Shown here: piece after piece, positions 34,521 through 45,394 of the stretch | Numbering within the stretch: position 1 is the stretch's first letter | Layout: each line of letters opens with the position of its first letter | Source: Acheta domesticus | Lineage: Eukaryota > Arthropoda > Insecta > Orthoptera > Gryllidae | Direction of reading: 5' to 3' | DNA length: 64,000 bases | NCBI GenBank assembly: GCA_031308135.1 | Contig: JAHLJT010008756.1 | Coordinates: 79,128,130 to 79,192,129 of the forward strand | Made by a program: the position numbers and the translations under genes | The notes under the pieces: model-generated | Database searches by the model: none | Seen by the model: only the letters and a program-made list of their open reading frames with translations | Told to the model about the DNA's origin: nothing

Positions 34521-36235
34521 TGAGCCAGTATACGACTGTTACAAATATAATGTAGAGTTACATCAAACATTTATCGTAGGGGATTCCACGAGTGCCTTGG
34601 AAATTATCAATACATTATCGAGATGCGAAGAAACCGTCGAGAGGATTTGTCTGAGAATTTCTAAAGCACGAGTGGAATTTAATAGGAGTATTTCATGAAT
34701 CAAATTTCAATTTATGAAGCTGGTTCATTAATACTCGCCCTGAAAGTTAACCTTACTTGTTTAAATATTTTCAATCATTTAAATTTTTATGTGCATCAAC
34801 CTCCATTCTCTGTTGATGTATCTAAGACCGTCTGCAATGTTACAATCAAAGAAGTTTGGTTAAACGTATAATGTGCTTTTTTATACTCTACAAGTATTAA
34901 GACACTAAATTGAAAACTAAAACACGAAAAATGTATGTTTATTTGATTTTATTTCCGTCAAAATGTTCGCAACTTTGTGAATTGATGTATGTTTGTCTAT
35001 CATACAGCTTTGGTCTTAACAAATATTTTCGAACTATTCCCAAACATATTTTATACTTTTATAAGTGTTTTCTGGAGTAGATTGGCGAATAATATTGTCT
35101 ATTTCTTTCTCCGACGCATCACCAATTTTTTTACCATTTACTCTAATTAAAAACAGTCTGAATGAGACAAGGGAACAGTGCGCCTTATTGCACATCGACA
35201 CAGGGATCGTTACATAATGCCTTCTAAGATCGATGAATCGCAGCTTATGATTGAGCACTAAATAGGAGATGAAATTAAAATCGGAAAAGAAACCTGATAA
35301 GTTTTGGTGAATCACTGCTCTGATTTGTTAATACTGTACGCATTGGTATACTATTGGTCTTTATTTAATGAGGGGAATAGTCTATAATACTTGCCTCTAA
35401 CAAGCGTATTGATAATAAACACTACGAGCTGTAATAATGGAAGCTATTATTTTGTTCTAAGTAAATTAAAAAGTGTTTTTATTCAAGAGTATAAGTTGTT
35501 TTGGAAGAAGTTTTGAAATACTGCATAAAAGTTATTGTTGGTTGGGTTAATCTTAATATTTTTGCCCTATGTCTACGCCCGCAAAATTGCCATTTTATAG
35601 AGGATAGTTGGTGACATACTTACATACGATTTTTATAATGCCAAGATTTCTCATCTTTCACCAAAAAATAATTCGGGTACATCGTGTTTTCTTAGCCACC
35701 GTCTAGCAAATTACGATTATGAAAAGTTTACATTCACACAAATATAAATTACGAAAACCAAACATTTCTCTACGACTTCCCATAATCTCTCTACGACTAC
35801 TCCAAGATATATGCATTCCTGCACGTTATCAGATACAGTAATGATGACGATTCCAAAAGTCGCTACGAGCAGCTACGAGTAGAATATAATTCTCGCACGC
35901 CTGTCGACCAACCACATTCCTCTTAGTTCATTACACACGACAGAGGGTTCTCACAGTCGCCTACAGAGGGGCAACAACTGCGCGCTCTGACGCGGCAAGT
36001 CGCAACTGTCATTGGGAGAGTACGTCGGTAGCGGAAGGTTATGTGGATGATTCTATGGCGAACAAAATATCTACCGCACTCTACTGCAAATCGGTAACAC
36101 TTAAAACAGTTATCATATACCTTGTTCTACTAGTAATTGTATTTTAAATGACAGTCGGTTCAAATCAAGCCAACTCCCTAGATAATAAATAATACCAATA
36201 TTGCTCTAATTTCGTAATTAATTTTTCCAAGAGTA
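34521..36235. other. AT-rich, nothing supported
   Basis: No gene or repeat supported. The 93-codon minus-strand frame at 35034-35315 has no recognisable motif. Confidence 0.5.
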
Positions 36236-36283
36236 AATCTAGTCACACATACTATATATATATATAGTATGTGTGACTAGATT
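36236..36283. repeat. 48-bp perfect palindrome
   Basis: The arms aatctagtcacacatac and its reverse complement flank a self-complementary (TA)7 core. It lies immediately before a longer (TA)n tract and the LTR-like element. It could form a cruciform; a foldback assembly artefact is also possible. Confidence 0.92.
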
Positions 36284-36290
36284 GCGTGAT

Positions 36291-36322
<32 letters not shown>
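36284..36322. repeat. (TA)n microsatellite, left flank of LTR-like element
   Basis: About 14 TA units ending directly at the TG of the following element. The same kind of tract (37703-37748) follows it. Confidence 0.92.
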
Positions 36323-36325
<3 letters not shown>

Positions 36326-37702
36326 GATGCAACCGCCCACGTCGGATGCCGATTCTTTGGAACGGAATCGGAATTGTGTCACACCCACAGAATGGAAGCG
36401 CCGACACACTGATGGTATGACGGTCATTTCCATTGTAGCAGATGGGGATATGCGCTAAATTTATTTAAAGGGGGGCGCCAAGCGCACGCCCACTTACCTG
36501 CTATTTTACTGCCGGTGTTGAGCGTCTCAGGGGTGAATGCCTGGGTCGAAGGATGTGCAATGGTTTTCTTTGTTTTAAAATAATAAACACTTTACTCAGA
36601 ATTTAGTCTTTTTCACCCGTCCAAAATGGCGGGGGACACATTTATTATAAAAACTGTTCTTGCAAACACGGAATTACTGTTTTGGCTATCAAATAAGTGA
36701 TGATGATGATGATGACTTACAAGTTGATGATGGCGTAATGGCTACGTCACCGCGACGGGATTGCTCACCGATCGATGGAACTGATGCGGCAGGACCCTCA
36801 GGAGCGCCGCTGGAGAGTTGGAACGCCAGCCTCACAATTGTCCCCCGGGATGAAGGCGCCGGCGCTCGGGATGTCGGCGGTGAATTTCAGCGCAGCAATT
36901 ACGTAGCGCTGGCGCGCGTCTCAGCCCGTCACAACGCCACCTGGACCGCGTATGACGTTGGAAGCCAAAATCTGGCTGTTTGGAATAAATTCCGCGGTTG
37001 GACGAAGGCCGGGCAGGTCTCGTGGTGGTCGGCTCAATGCTTGCCTCTCACCAACCGCTATTGTCGTCTTTTACCGTTGATCTCACTAGTGATTTCTCTA
37101 AAAGCCGATATTTGGCCGCTCTCTAACTGTAACTTTAAGTTGTTGAAAAATTTCGACTGTCCTATGCTATCTCTGCTCGACCACTCTCTCTCGTGTTTTT
37201 CGCCCGTCTGCCATTCGAGCCTCTCGTTGTGTTTTCCCCCCTTCTTTCTTTCGCACCATGCAAGGGTTATCACGTGCTTCCTGCCCAGCGTTCTCATAGG
37301 TCGGATTGTTGAGTTCCAGAATTTTCTATGTCATTTGTACATGGTTAGCTAAGATGATCGCTTCCTTTCGCGGCCATTGGATGTCTTTGTTTAGCACAGA
37401 GAAGTGCGCACCGTGGCCCTTCTGCTCTGACATGTGATGGGTTTATTGGACTTAGGGGATTATCTTGCTGCGTGCTAGCGCCAAGTCTATAACGCGGTTG
37501 TTCCGGGAGTCACTCATTTTGACACAAAGAGTGCCAAGAGGCACAAAGGGGGTGGATTTATTGATCAGGGTGTGGAGAGGCCTACGCAGCTGTGGCGGAA
37601 CTGATCAGGCGAGGCGAGAGGCCGCCCGGTCCTTTCCGAGCTTCTGTTAATGTGGCGTGAGACCTGGGTGGCGACGTGCGATGGTCAAACGACCACATCG
37701 CA
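36323..37702 (-). mobile_element. LTR-like element inside (TA)n, 1380 bp
   Basis: It starts TGTGATGCAACC and ends GACCACATCGCA, so the ends are TG...CA with an imperfect inverted repeat (TGTGATG/TGCGATG), and TA repeats abut both sides. A minus-strand AATAAA (36641-36646) is followed on that strand by tgagtaaagtgtttattatttta, which resembles tgagtaaaagtttcttatttta in the element at 43330, so both are probably LTRs of related families in the same orientation. The opposite strand has a 205-codon ATG frame (36738-37352) with an acidic lead and no known domain. No reverse transcriptase is present, so it is a solo LTR or a non-autonomous element. Confidence 0.6.
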
Positions 37703-37711
37703 ATATATATA

Positions 37712-37748
<37 letters not shown>
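37703..37748. repeat. (TA)n microsatellite, right flank
   Basis: TA repeats follow the CA end of the LTR-like element directly, then grade into (GATA)n (37748-37765). Confidence 0.92.
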
Positions 37749-37776
<28 letters not shown>

Positions 37777-38661
37777 TAGATCATGAGGGAAAAATTGGCT
37801 ATTATTCACTCGTAGAAATTCTGACACTCGCTCCTACTGTCGCTCGTAGCTTGTCTAAATATCAACTCGTGAATAATTGCTGCCATTCTAACGCTCGTTG
37901 AAGAATATACTATTAACCGTTACTTATTACTACTGCTTCGTTTTGTAAATCGTCAATCTCCAAGATAGTAATTTGTGTCTGCTTTATCACATTTTAGACG
38001 TTTATCGTAATACTGTTTTGCCAGGAGATTAAAAATTTGTTTAAAGAGAGTTGTTGATGAAAAAGTAACAAGTGAAACAATCATATCTCAAATTATTTTA
38101 TCTTTAATTTGATATCCCTTCAATATCGTTGAATAAAAATTGATTGTAGTCAATTGGTTTAACAACATTAGATAATTACTCGTGTAATTTTACTCACTTA
38201 GTTGAAAATTGTTGTTAATCAATGTTAAAGACAGTTAATTTTCCAGTGAACCAGAATACAGACACTGTAAATTGATATACCTACGGTGTTTTTATGATAA
38301 TGAGAAACACGAACATGTTGGAGAATTTAATTTTAATGTTCCTTTAAACGAAACATATAGTATCTAATGTCGAGAAAATTATAGCAGTTTGCGCGGCAAA
38401 ACCGACATTCCAGAAAACTATCCGACCGAATTCGTGTTTCATGGCTTATTGTGCACGAAAACCCGACCGTGCTAAGCGTTAAGGCCCGTCTATTCTCGGA
38501 TGTCCGCAGGAACTAACTTTCTCGACGTCTAATTGTTACCCTGCCAGGGCCAGCATTGGTTTCTCCGAACAACGGTGGGGAAGTGGTGAAATCTCGGCGA
38601 TTACGCTTCACATGAGAATCAAGGAGGCGACGGTGGAGCTTGCCTAAGCCCAGAACACGGT
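37749..38661. other. AT-rich, nothing supported
   Basis: It begins with a short gata repeat. No gene can be supported. Confidence 0.5.
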
Positions 38662-38719
38662 CGTGTGTGTGTGTGTGTGTGTGCGCGTGCGCGCGCGCGC
38701 GCGCGTGCGTGCGTGCGTG
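38662..38719. repeat. (GT)n(GC)n alternating purine-pyrimidine tract
   Basis: Fifty-eight bases of unbroken alternation: (GT)n, then (GC)n, then gcgt repeats. It is classic Z-DNA-forming sequence. Frames crossing it on both strands are artefacts. Confidence 0.95.
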
Positions 38720-39059
38720 AGGATGTATGTGGAACGGTGTTGTTCCTATTGCGAAAGGATAAGACTGCTCATCCCAAACAGTTCGCAGAACCTGTGGATG
38801 TATCACGCGGACACCGTTCACCAACCACGCTGCACTTACTAGACAAATATTACAAGGAGATCTGTTGCAATTGGAAACCAATGAATAGTTAGCAATGTGG
38901 TATTAAAAGTGGATGGAAATAAACATTTTATTATGTTATAAATTATGCACAGTTTTATAAATGTCATTAATAGCAATTTTGTTTCCCACGGTACTCATAA
39001 TCGTCTACTTTCTAGTAATGAAAATATTTCTTTTCGGAAACTTATTGTAGATGTAATCT
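38720..39059. other. Nothing supported
   Basis: Mixed sequence with no recognisable feature. Confidence 0.45.
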
Positions 39060-39480
39060 TTTCAGTTCGCTCTCTCCTTCCTGTCCGCTCTTCCTGTTCA
39101 GACTCCCATTCCTGTCCACTCTCTATCCATCTGTCCGCTCTTCTCTTCCCGTTAGCTCTCCCCCTGCCTGCCCTCTCTCCTCCTCCTGCCCCTCTCCCCA
39201 TCCTGTCCCTCTCCCCATCTTGTCCCCTCTCCCCATCCTGTTTGCTCTCCCCTAATTTCCCGCTCTCCTTCTCCTGTCCGCTCTCTCTCTTTAGACTGCT
39301 CTCTCCCTTCAGACCTCATACCACTCTCCCCCTCCAGTCCTCTCTGTCTTTCCTGTCATTTCTCCCCCTCATGTCCTCTCCCCTCTCCTAGCCACTCTCC
39401 CCTCCTAGCCACTCTCCCCTCCTGTCCGCTCTACCCTCCTGACCGTTCACCCTTTTCCTTCTCGCACTTCCCTTTCAGGC
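39060..39480 (+). repeat. CT-rich degenerate minisatellite
   Basis: Units of about 17 bp of the type ctctcccctcctagcca or ctctccccNtcctgtccg. Exact tandem copies occur at 39380-39430. S/P/L-rich frames are by-products. Confidence 0.78.
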
Positions 39481-41161
39481 CACTCTCTCCCCCACCACCA
39501 TCTGTTCGCTTGGTGCCACGTGTCCACTCATCTTCCCGTTCGCCTCGAGTAACCTTCGTTGTCTTATTTAACAATCTGCCTCTGTCCTGCTCAGTGTAGG
39601 CCGTCCTGCCTTGTTCCTGCCATAACTTAAATCGCTTTACCATCTTTCTCCTTTTCTTCTAAAACACTCAACACCACTCTCTTCTCCGCCCTGTTCTGTT
39701 ACATCCTTCTCTGGATCCCAATGATCTGTCACCTAGGTCTCCTCTTCATGCATTTTCCTTAACCCTATCTGACCGGTAATGCCGTTTCTCTGCCGATCGT
39801 GTCCCATTCCTGTTGTTATTACATCCTCTTCCGTTTGTGTCCTATTCCTCCTTACTTCGTGTCATTGGCATACACCTCATGCCACACATCTTTCCATTGC
39901 ATTATCCATCCATGCTCCGTCACGTTCAGTTCTGCCCATTCTGTCCAGCGACATCACATGCTGAGTTTTTCTATGATCCGTGAAAATAGGTTTAGAAATC
40001 GGCCGCGTTTGAGATTTATTACTCGATTCGCAACGACTTGAGAAGCAATCACAATACGAATATACTTGTAATCATGCCCAAATATGGTTTGTCTACTCTT
40101 TCTTTTAACTCTCTATTCATCACTTCGTCGCCTCGTTTATTTAATTTTTAACAACATGGAACTTCGTCGTTTACGCTTCCTCAAAGTAAAGTCATTTGGA
40201 CCAGTTCATGTCGTTTGGCCGTGAGATGGGGTGATTCGGAGATTCCATTCTATTCCATTCTCCCTACTATCGTCGTCTGCTCCGTCTATCGCCGGATGAA
40301 CAATTTCTTCTGTTGATGCGCGACGTATTAGTTTGCCAGTGAAGATAAACCTACAAATAACAAAAAAAACTGTGGAGAAGAACGTAATTATATTAGTTGC
40401 CATCTCCTCATGACGAAATTGTGCCTCGTTGCATAAAAAATCCGTCTTGAATTCCTTTTCAATACTTAACATTGGATAAATATACACATTTTTACCGTAT
40501 TGCGATTTAAGACTATGATTTACTTTCTCTTAGTAATTTAGCATAACTATAATTTGTGATAGTTACCTCTTATCGAGTTTTTTTTGCGAAAAACTGTGCT
40601 CCGTCGTTCTTCGTTCGTCGTCCGTCCTTTGGATGTACGTCTGTTATAGGCGCTGGTCACTCACAAAATGGGGCGATGTCTCTCGTGTTCCCGTTAATTT
40701 GCGATGCATTGCCACGTAAATTTTTCATTGGCTAGTGCATTCAGACTAGGAATTTATAAATCAATGCCTCTCTTCTACGCTTCCTAGGCGACAGGGAGTA
40801 CTGTTTGAAATCTTGCACTGCGTTCTGATAGAAACAGGTGGCCGATTTCGTTGCAAACGCGGCTATCAACACTAGATAGCGGTTACAATACGGTTCGTTG
40901 AGTTTAAAATTCTCCCCGGACGGGAAGTGAGAGGACAGACTAACTAAAGGTTAGACGGACGGATGAATAGAGATGTAGGGATGAAGGAGGACGGTTCGAC
41001 GGTCGGGTGTGTGAATTCCTGGGAAGTCTCCGATGGGTATCAATATGCACGAAGAACAAAGTTTGTAGATGTCGCGTGGTGCATGTACGTATCGGTTGAC
41101 GAAGTAACCCAGACTACTTCTATTCAGAAGTTGGAGTTTTTAGTTTTGGCTAGTTTTATCG
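39481..41161. other. Nothing supported
   Basis: Pyrimidine-rich to about 39960, then mixed sequence. A GC-richer part (40600-41160) has only short frames. Confidence 0.45.
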
Positions 41162-41355
41162 TTAAATGATCACAGGTGTAGTCATTGCCAACAATGTTAT
41201 TTATTTCAAGAGCAGCTTTCGATGGCTTAGCCATTATCATCAGTTTTCTGCTGTCTGGAAGCCACGAAACGACTACGATGATGATGCTAAGCCATTGAAA
41301 GCTGCTCTTAAAATAAATAACATTGTTGGCAATGACAACAACTGTGATCATTTAA
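41162..41355. mobile_element. Foldback MITE with TTAA ends
   Basis: The two 70-bp arms (41162-41231 and 41286-41355) are reverse complements with 4 mismatches, around a loop of about 54 bp. The outermost bases are TTAA on both sides, followed by ATGATCACAG inside. If TTAA is the target duplication, the insertion site resembles that of piggyBac elements; the internal end ATGATC does not start with CC as most piggyBac ends do. Because of the symmetry, both strands show nearly the same short peptide (ANNVIYFKSSF...KAALKINNIVGND), which is not a gene. Confidence 0.8.
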
Positions 41356-42639
41356 TTTTAAATGCCAATGACATTTCACCACTAAACCAATAGTTTTATC
41401 GTGCCCACGTAATTAATGTAGATGGTTGCCGCACGATAATACGAAGATTATGCTATGCAGTGACAGACCGGGAGGTCCTAATTTCGAGGCCCAATGGTGG
41501 TGGATTTTTCAACACAGTTAAATATGTTGAAATAATGGAAGTTACCTTCGTCAACTGAAATTTATTAAGAAAGCCGTGTGAAGACGGTCTAATTTTTTAT
41601 CAATAATTTTAACAACTTTGGAATTTAAATATTAGCCAAAACGTCCGTGCAGAAGTTCTGTAGTTATAAATATTCTTGTAATTGTGAAATGATTTTCTAA
41701 GTAAACGTAAATGAGAATTAACATTTATAATACCACCCATTCAGAGAACGTCAGTTATCACCCTATCAATTCAAATTACTTTCGTCTTCAGTCTTGCACA
41801 TCGTCTCAAAATCCAGAGCTCCAGGGGAATGGTACAAAAGGCATGCACACATGGCAAAACAATGGGTCTCCCTCAGTAACCATTGCTCCTCTGGGAACTA
41901 TTAAATTACAAAGACTCGAGTGATGTACGCAGACGTGTATCTCATTGTATAGTATAATAAATTGCATTCGGACAACTTCAAATGAAATATCGCTTCGTAT
42001 AACACTTGCTGCATAATATCGTTGAGAAACATCATTGATATTTTGTAGTTAATTAATTATTTGACTGGTATATTTTAACGTCAAGCATTATCGTTAACAT
42101 CTCTATTTCGTTCGTAGTGCGTCCGAAAACATGAAATTAATCAGAGCAAAAGACGTAGAAGGTCATCAACTCTTTGAATACTTGGACAACTTCCAAGAAT
42201 CATTACTTTATGGATTATTTTTAAGATATCGGAAGAGGCTTTTCTTATCTTAGCAGCGTTCCTTCTGTCCATTAATTTAAATTACATTTTCTCTCTTCTT
42301 CTAGCTATCTTTGCTGCCGTGCTTTCGTGAGGTCAGGGAGAGGGGTGGCTCATGCAATTCTATGCAGCATTCGTTGTCATCCAACAGGAAGATTAAACTA
42401 CGGAAGGAAAAAGGTAGTGAAGAACAAGGCATCTCTTTCTAAGAATAGTACAATATATTTTTATAGTTCATTTATTTTCTATGATACATTTTTATATGTA
42501 ATGCAATCTTGACATATTTTTTATCACAATTCAATTCTCTAAATATAGAATAGAATAATCCTACATTATGGGTATTTTGAAATAGCCACATGTTTCTATA
42601 AAAGAAAGCAAAGTACGTAAAAATATCGCAACCAAGAAT
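41356..42639. other. AT-rich, nothing supported
   Basis: No supportable feature. Confidence 0.5.
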
Positions 42640-43250
42640 ACTGGTTAATTTAATGGCTTTTTTAAATTTTTAATCAAAATGCATTACGTCAATGCATCAT
42701 GAAACAAATGTTCTCTTAAAAGTAGGTCAGAATTCATTTAACAATTGACATTTTAAATGTCTTAACCTGAGGGCATAATAAAATCTTTTTTAAATATTGA
42801 AATTCAAAATGAGATATAAACTGAGAACTTTTCAAATTGTTGAAAATGGATAGTTTTTAACGAAAAGGAGACTTGCACCATTTCCTTAAGCGTTCTTTGC
42901 GCTATCCCACGAGAAAGTTTCATAAAACAAATCGAGCCATTTTTGAGAAAATTTTGTTCAGCCTTTTGTAGAGTACACCGAAAAAATCAGATATCCGTTT
43001 CAAACCCGCAGAGACTGAAATTTCTTCAGATCAATCGAGAAATACCAACTTTGGAGAAAACCTGAACGTTTAGGCTGTGGCTATGACCACGGACGGACGG
43101 ACTGATGGTCGGACTGACAGATGGGCTGATGGAAAGACTGATAGACGGACTGGCCGTGACGGACTGACCGGACACAGTTTTTCCGTCTATAGATTTTTCG
43201 ATATCAATAACCCCAAAAACGTGGATTCTGACTACACAATGTGTTAAATT
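42640..43250 (+). repeat. Dispersed family A, copy 3
   Basis: It has tttaacgaaaaggagacttg, caccattt, ataccaactttggagaaaa and cctgaacNtttag, then a degenerate gacggacggactgatgg run (43090-43185). The conserved tail gatttttcgatatcaataa...cacaatgtgttaaa follows. The order is the same as in copy 2. Confidence 0.7.
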
Positions 43251-43276
43251 GATATATCAAATAAATGTGTGAATTT

Positions 43277-43280
<4 letters not shown>

Positions 43281-43329
<49 letters not shown>
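43281..43329. repeat. (TA)n microsatellite, left flank of second LTR-like element
   Basis: About 24 TA units ending at the TG of the element that starts at 43330. Confidence 0.93.
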
Positions 43330-43331
<2 letters not shown>

Positions 43332-44811
43332 CGACTACCCGTCTGTCGGTTGGGCGCCGTAGACGTGGTAGCCGGCTCGCTCAGTCGATAGAAGGGCTTG
43401 CCTAAATTGATGAAGATGGAGGAAGTTGGTGGCCGGTGTAAAATAAGAAACTTTTACTCATGTTAACAAATAGGTGGCTTTTATTTAAAAAAGAATTGCA
43501 AGATTTTACCACTCATGTCGGCGAGCATGCTCCCCTTTCCCAATTCCAAAATGTGACATGCACACATAAAATAATAAAATAAATTGACAAGTGAAAATTA
43601 CTACAGTAAAAAAAGAACAATATTTTCCTCCACGCTGATCCCCTCTTGACAGCCAAGCGCGGCCGGGAATCTTCTCTTCGTCGCCCGGTCAAAGGTAATT
43701 AAAAATTGTTCACCAAACTGTTTATGCCTTTCGACCACGGGCGCGCCAAAAGAACGAAAAAAATACCGTCTCAGCGGGGCGGCGAGCACAACAAACCAGA
43801 GTTGAACGACCTCGAGCCACCAGCTGGTTGGCAGGGGGTGGCGTGGGACGTCTTGGGGCGCCGCACAAAGGGTCGCGCAGGGCCGAGTCAGGTAGTAGGC
43901 GGGGTCGCAGGAGTGTTGACCCAACACACAGCGCCGCTCACTTACTGTCGCTAATGCTCAGATAATGTCTGCTCAGCTGAATGACCTTGTCACTTTCGGT
44001 TCACCGCACGGTACTTTAGAGTTCGTAGCAAGTTCGTGAATGATCAAATAGTTCCACGATAATGTTCCAAACACGAGCACAGGTCAGATACTTTTTCTGA
44101 ATTATTAGAATGTCAATAAAACTTTTCACAATCCGCGGTCTACACATATTTAAGAACCGCGCACAAATTCTTCTCGAAAACTCAACGTTTTCTTATAAGT
44201 CCAACTAAACAAAACTTTATCTCTGACGCCGGGCGCCTCCACAATAACGTCTCGTCCCCCTGACCGCCTCTCACGTTCTCTCTGTGACGGCCTCACACCC
44301 TCTCTCTGTGGGTGGCCTCACACCTTCTCTCTGTGATGTCGCCTGCACCAAGTCCTTCGAGCCTCCCTTCCCCCACCAAATTCCCTCAGAATGTTCTAGA
44401 ACATTCTAGAGCTTTGTCCGCGTCCGACGACTATTGGCAAAAGGGTATTGCGTCGTAGAATAATTCCGCCCAATCATCGGAAGTTTTTGGGGCCGAGAAA
44501 TGAAAGAGAAACCCGCACTCGTTCTCTCTCGCTTCAATTTTCTGTCAAATAGGGGCAGAAATTAATGACTTTGGGGGGTAACGAAAATCTCAAGGGAGGA
44601 TGGGGAGGGCGAGGAGCGCCGCGGAAAAGTACTGGCGTGCCGCGTGCACGGGAAGACCCCCCAGGCCGCGGGACACTTGGGTGCGACGAATTGTTAGGGG
44701 GCGGGTCCAGCGGGTGGCCTCACAGAACCCTGGCGCCGCCGTCGACCCCTCTGTCGCGCAACACGGAGCAATTCTCAGGCTCGCAGCCGTAATGGATTCG
44801 GTATCACTACA
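43330..44811 (-). mobile_element. LTR-like element inside (TA)n, 1482 bp
   Basis: It starts TGCGACTACCCG and ends GGTATCACTACA; (TA)n precedes it and atatatat follows it. On the minus strand, in order, are a heat-shock element (44388-44407), a weak TATA (TATAAG, 44192-44197), and an AATAAA (43480-43485) about 150 bp before the 3' end, as in an LTR with a long R region. A run of three ctcacacc-ttctctctgtg units lies at 44268-44340. A 108-codon minus-strand frame (43601-43927) within the transcribed part has no known domain. No polymerase is present. It is probably a solo LTR related to 36323-37702. Confidence 0.6.
44388..44407. promoter_or_regulatory. Heat-shock element
   Basis: Four contiguous alternating pentamers, aGAAt gTTCt aGAAc aTTCt, with a near-match fifth (aGAgc). 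This is the nGAAn array bound by heat-shock factor trimers. It lies about 190 bp upstream of the minus-strand TATA-like site, inside the U3-like part of the LTR element. Confidence 0.75.
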
Positions 44812-45344
44812 ATATATATGTACAAGATTCATCCAAGTTATTGTTACCAGGATTTAGCAATGGGATTTTTTTGTCTAAAAATTGCCGATTTCCACCGCAC
44901 GATTACAATATTTTCCTTGAGAATGTAGAGGGTGATAAGAGAAAGTAAAGTAAAATATCCCACAAAAAAAGTAATAAATTCCTTTTCTCGTTGAGTATAA
45001 AACGAAATGGTAAAAGTTTACATTGATAGTTCATAATAAAATTAAAATAATTTAAAGTGACTTCGTAATATGTTCATTACTGACATTTTTATGACGCATA
45101 TATAAATAATACAAGCAATAAGGCGGAAAATTCCTTAATTTCGTGTTTATATAAGTTTATGTTATAACTTAGTACATAATCTTGATAAAATTAAAATGTA
45201 ATAAGTTGTAGAAAGAATAATATTTGTCGATTTACTGAGTTCACTCTTTACAAAAATGTACTATTCTGAGAGAACGAAACTCCGTTCTGATGAGTTGATA
45301 TAGAAATCATGCTTTAAAAGACTAAGAATAATAGTGTGATATTA

Positions 45345-45362
45345 TTATTAATAATAATAATA

Positions 45363-45394
<32 letters not shown>
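45345..45394. repeat. (AAT)n microsatellite
   Basis: About 16 AAT units with one interruption. Confidence 0.93.

Noticed and set aside
38513..38892. Opposed frames of 122 and 75 codons
   Set aside because: They cross the (GT)n(GC)n tract and owe their length to it (TH and AR repeats).
41124..41393. Pair of similar 75-codon frames on opposite strands
   Set aside because: They are mirror products of the foldback MITE's inverted arms.
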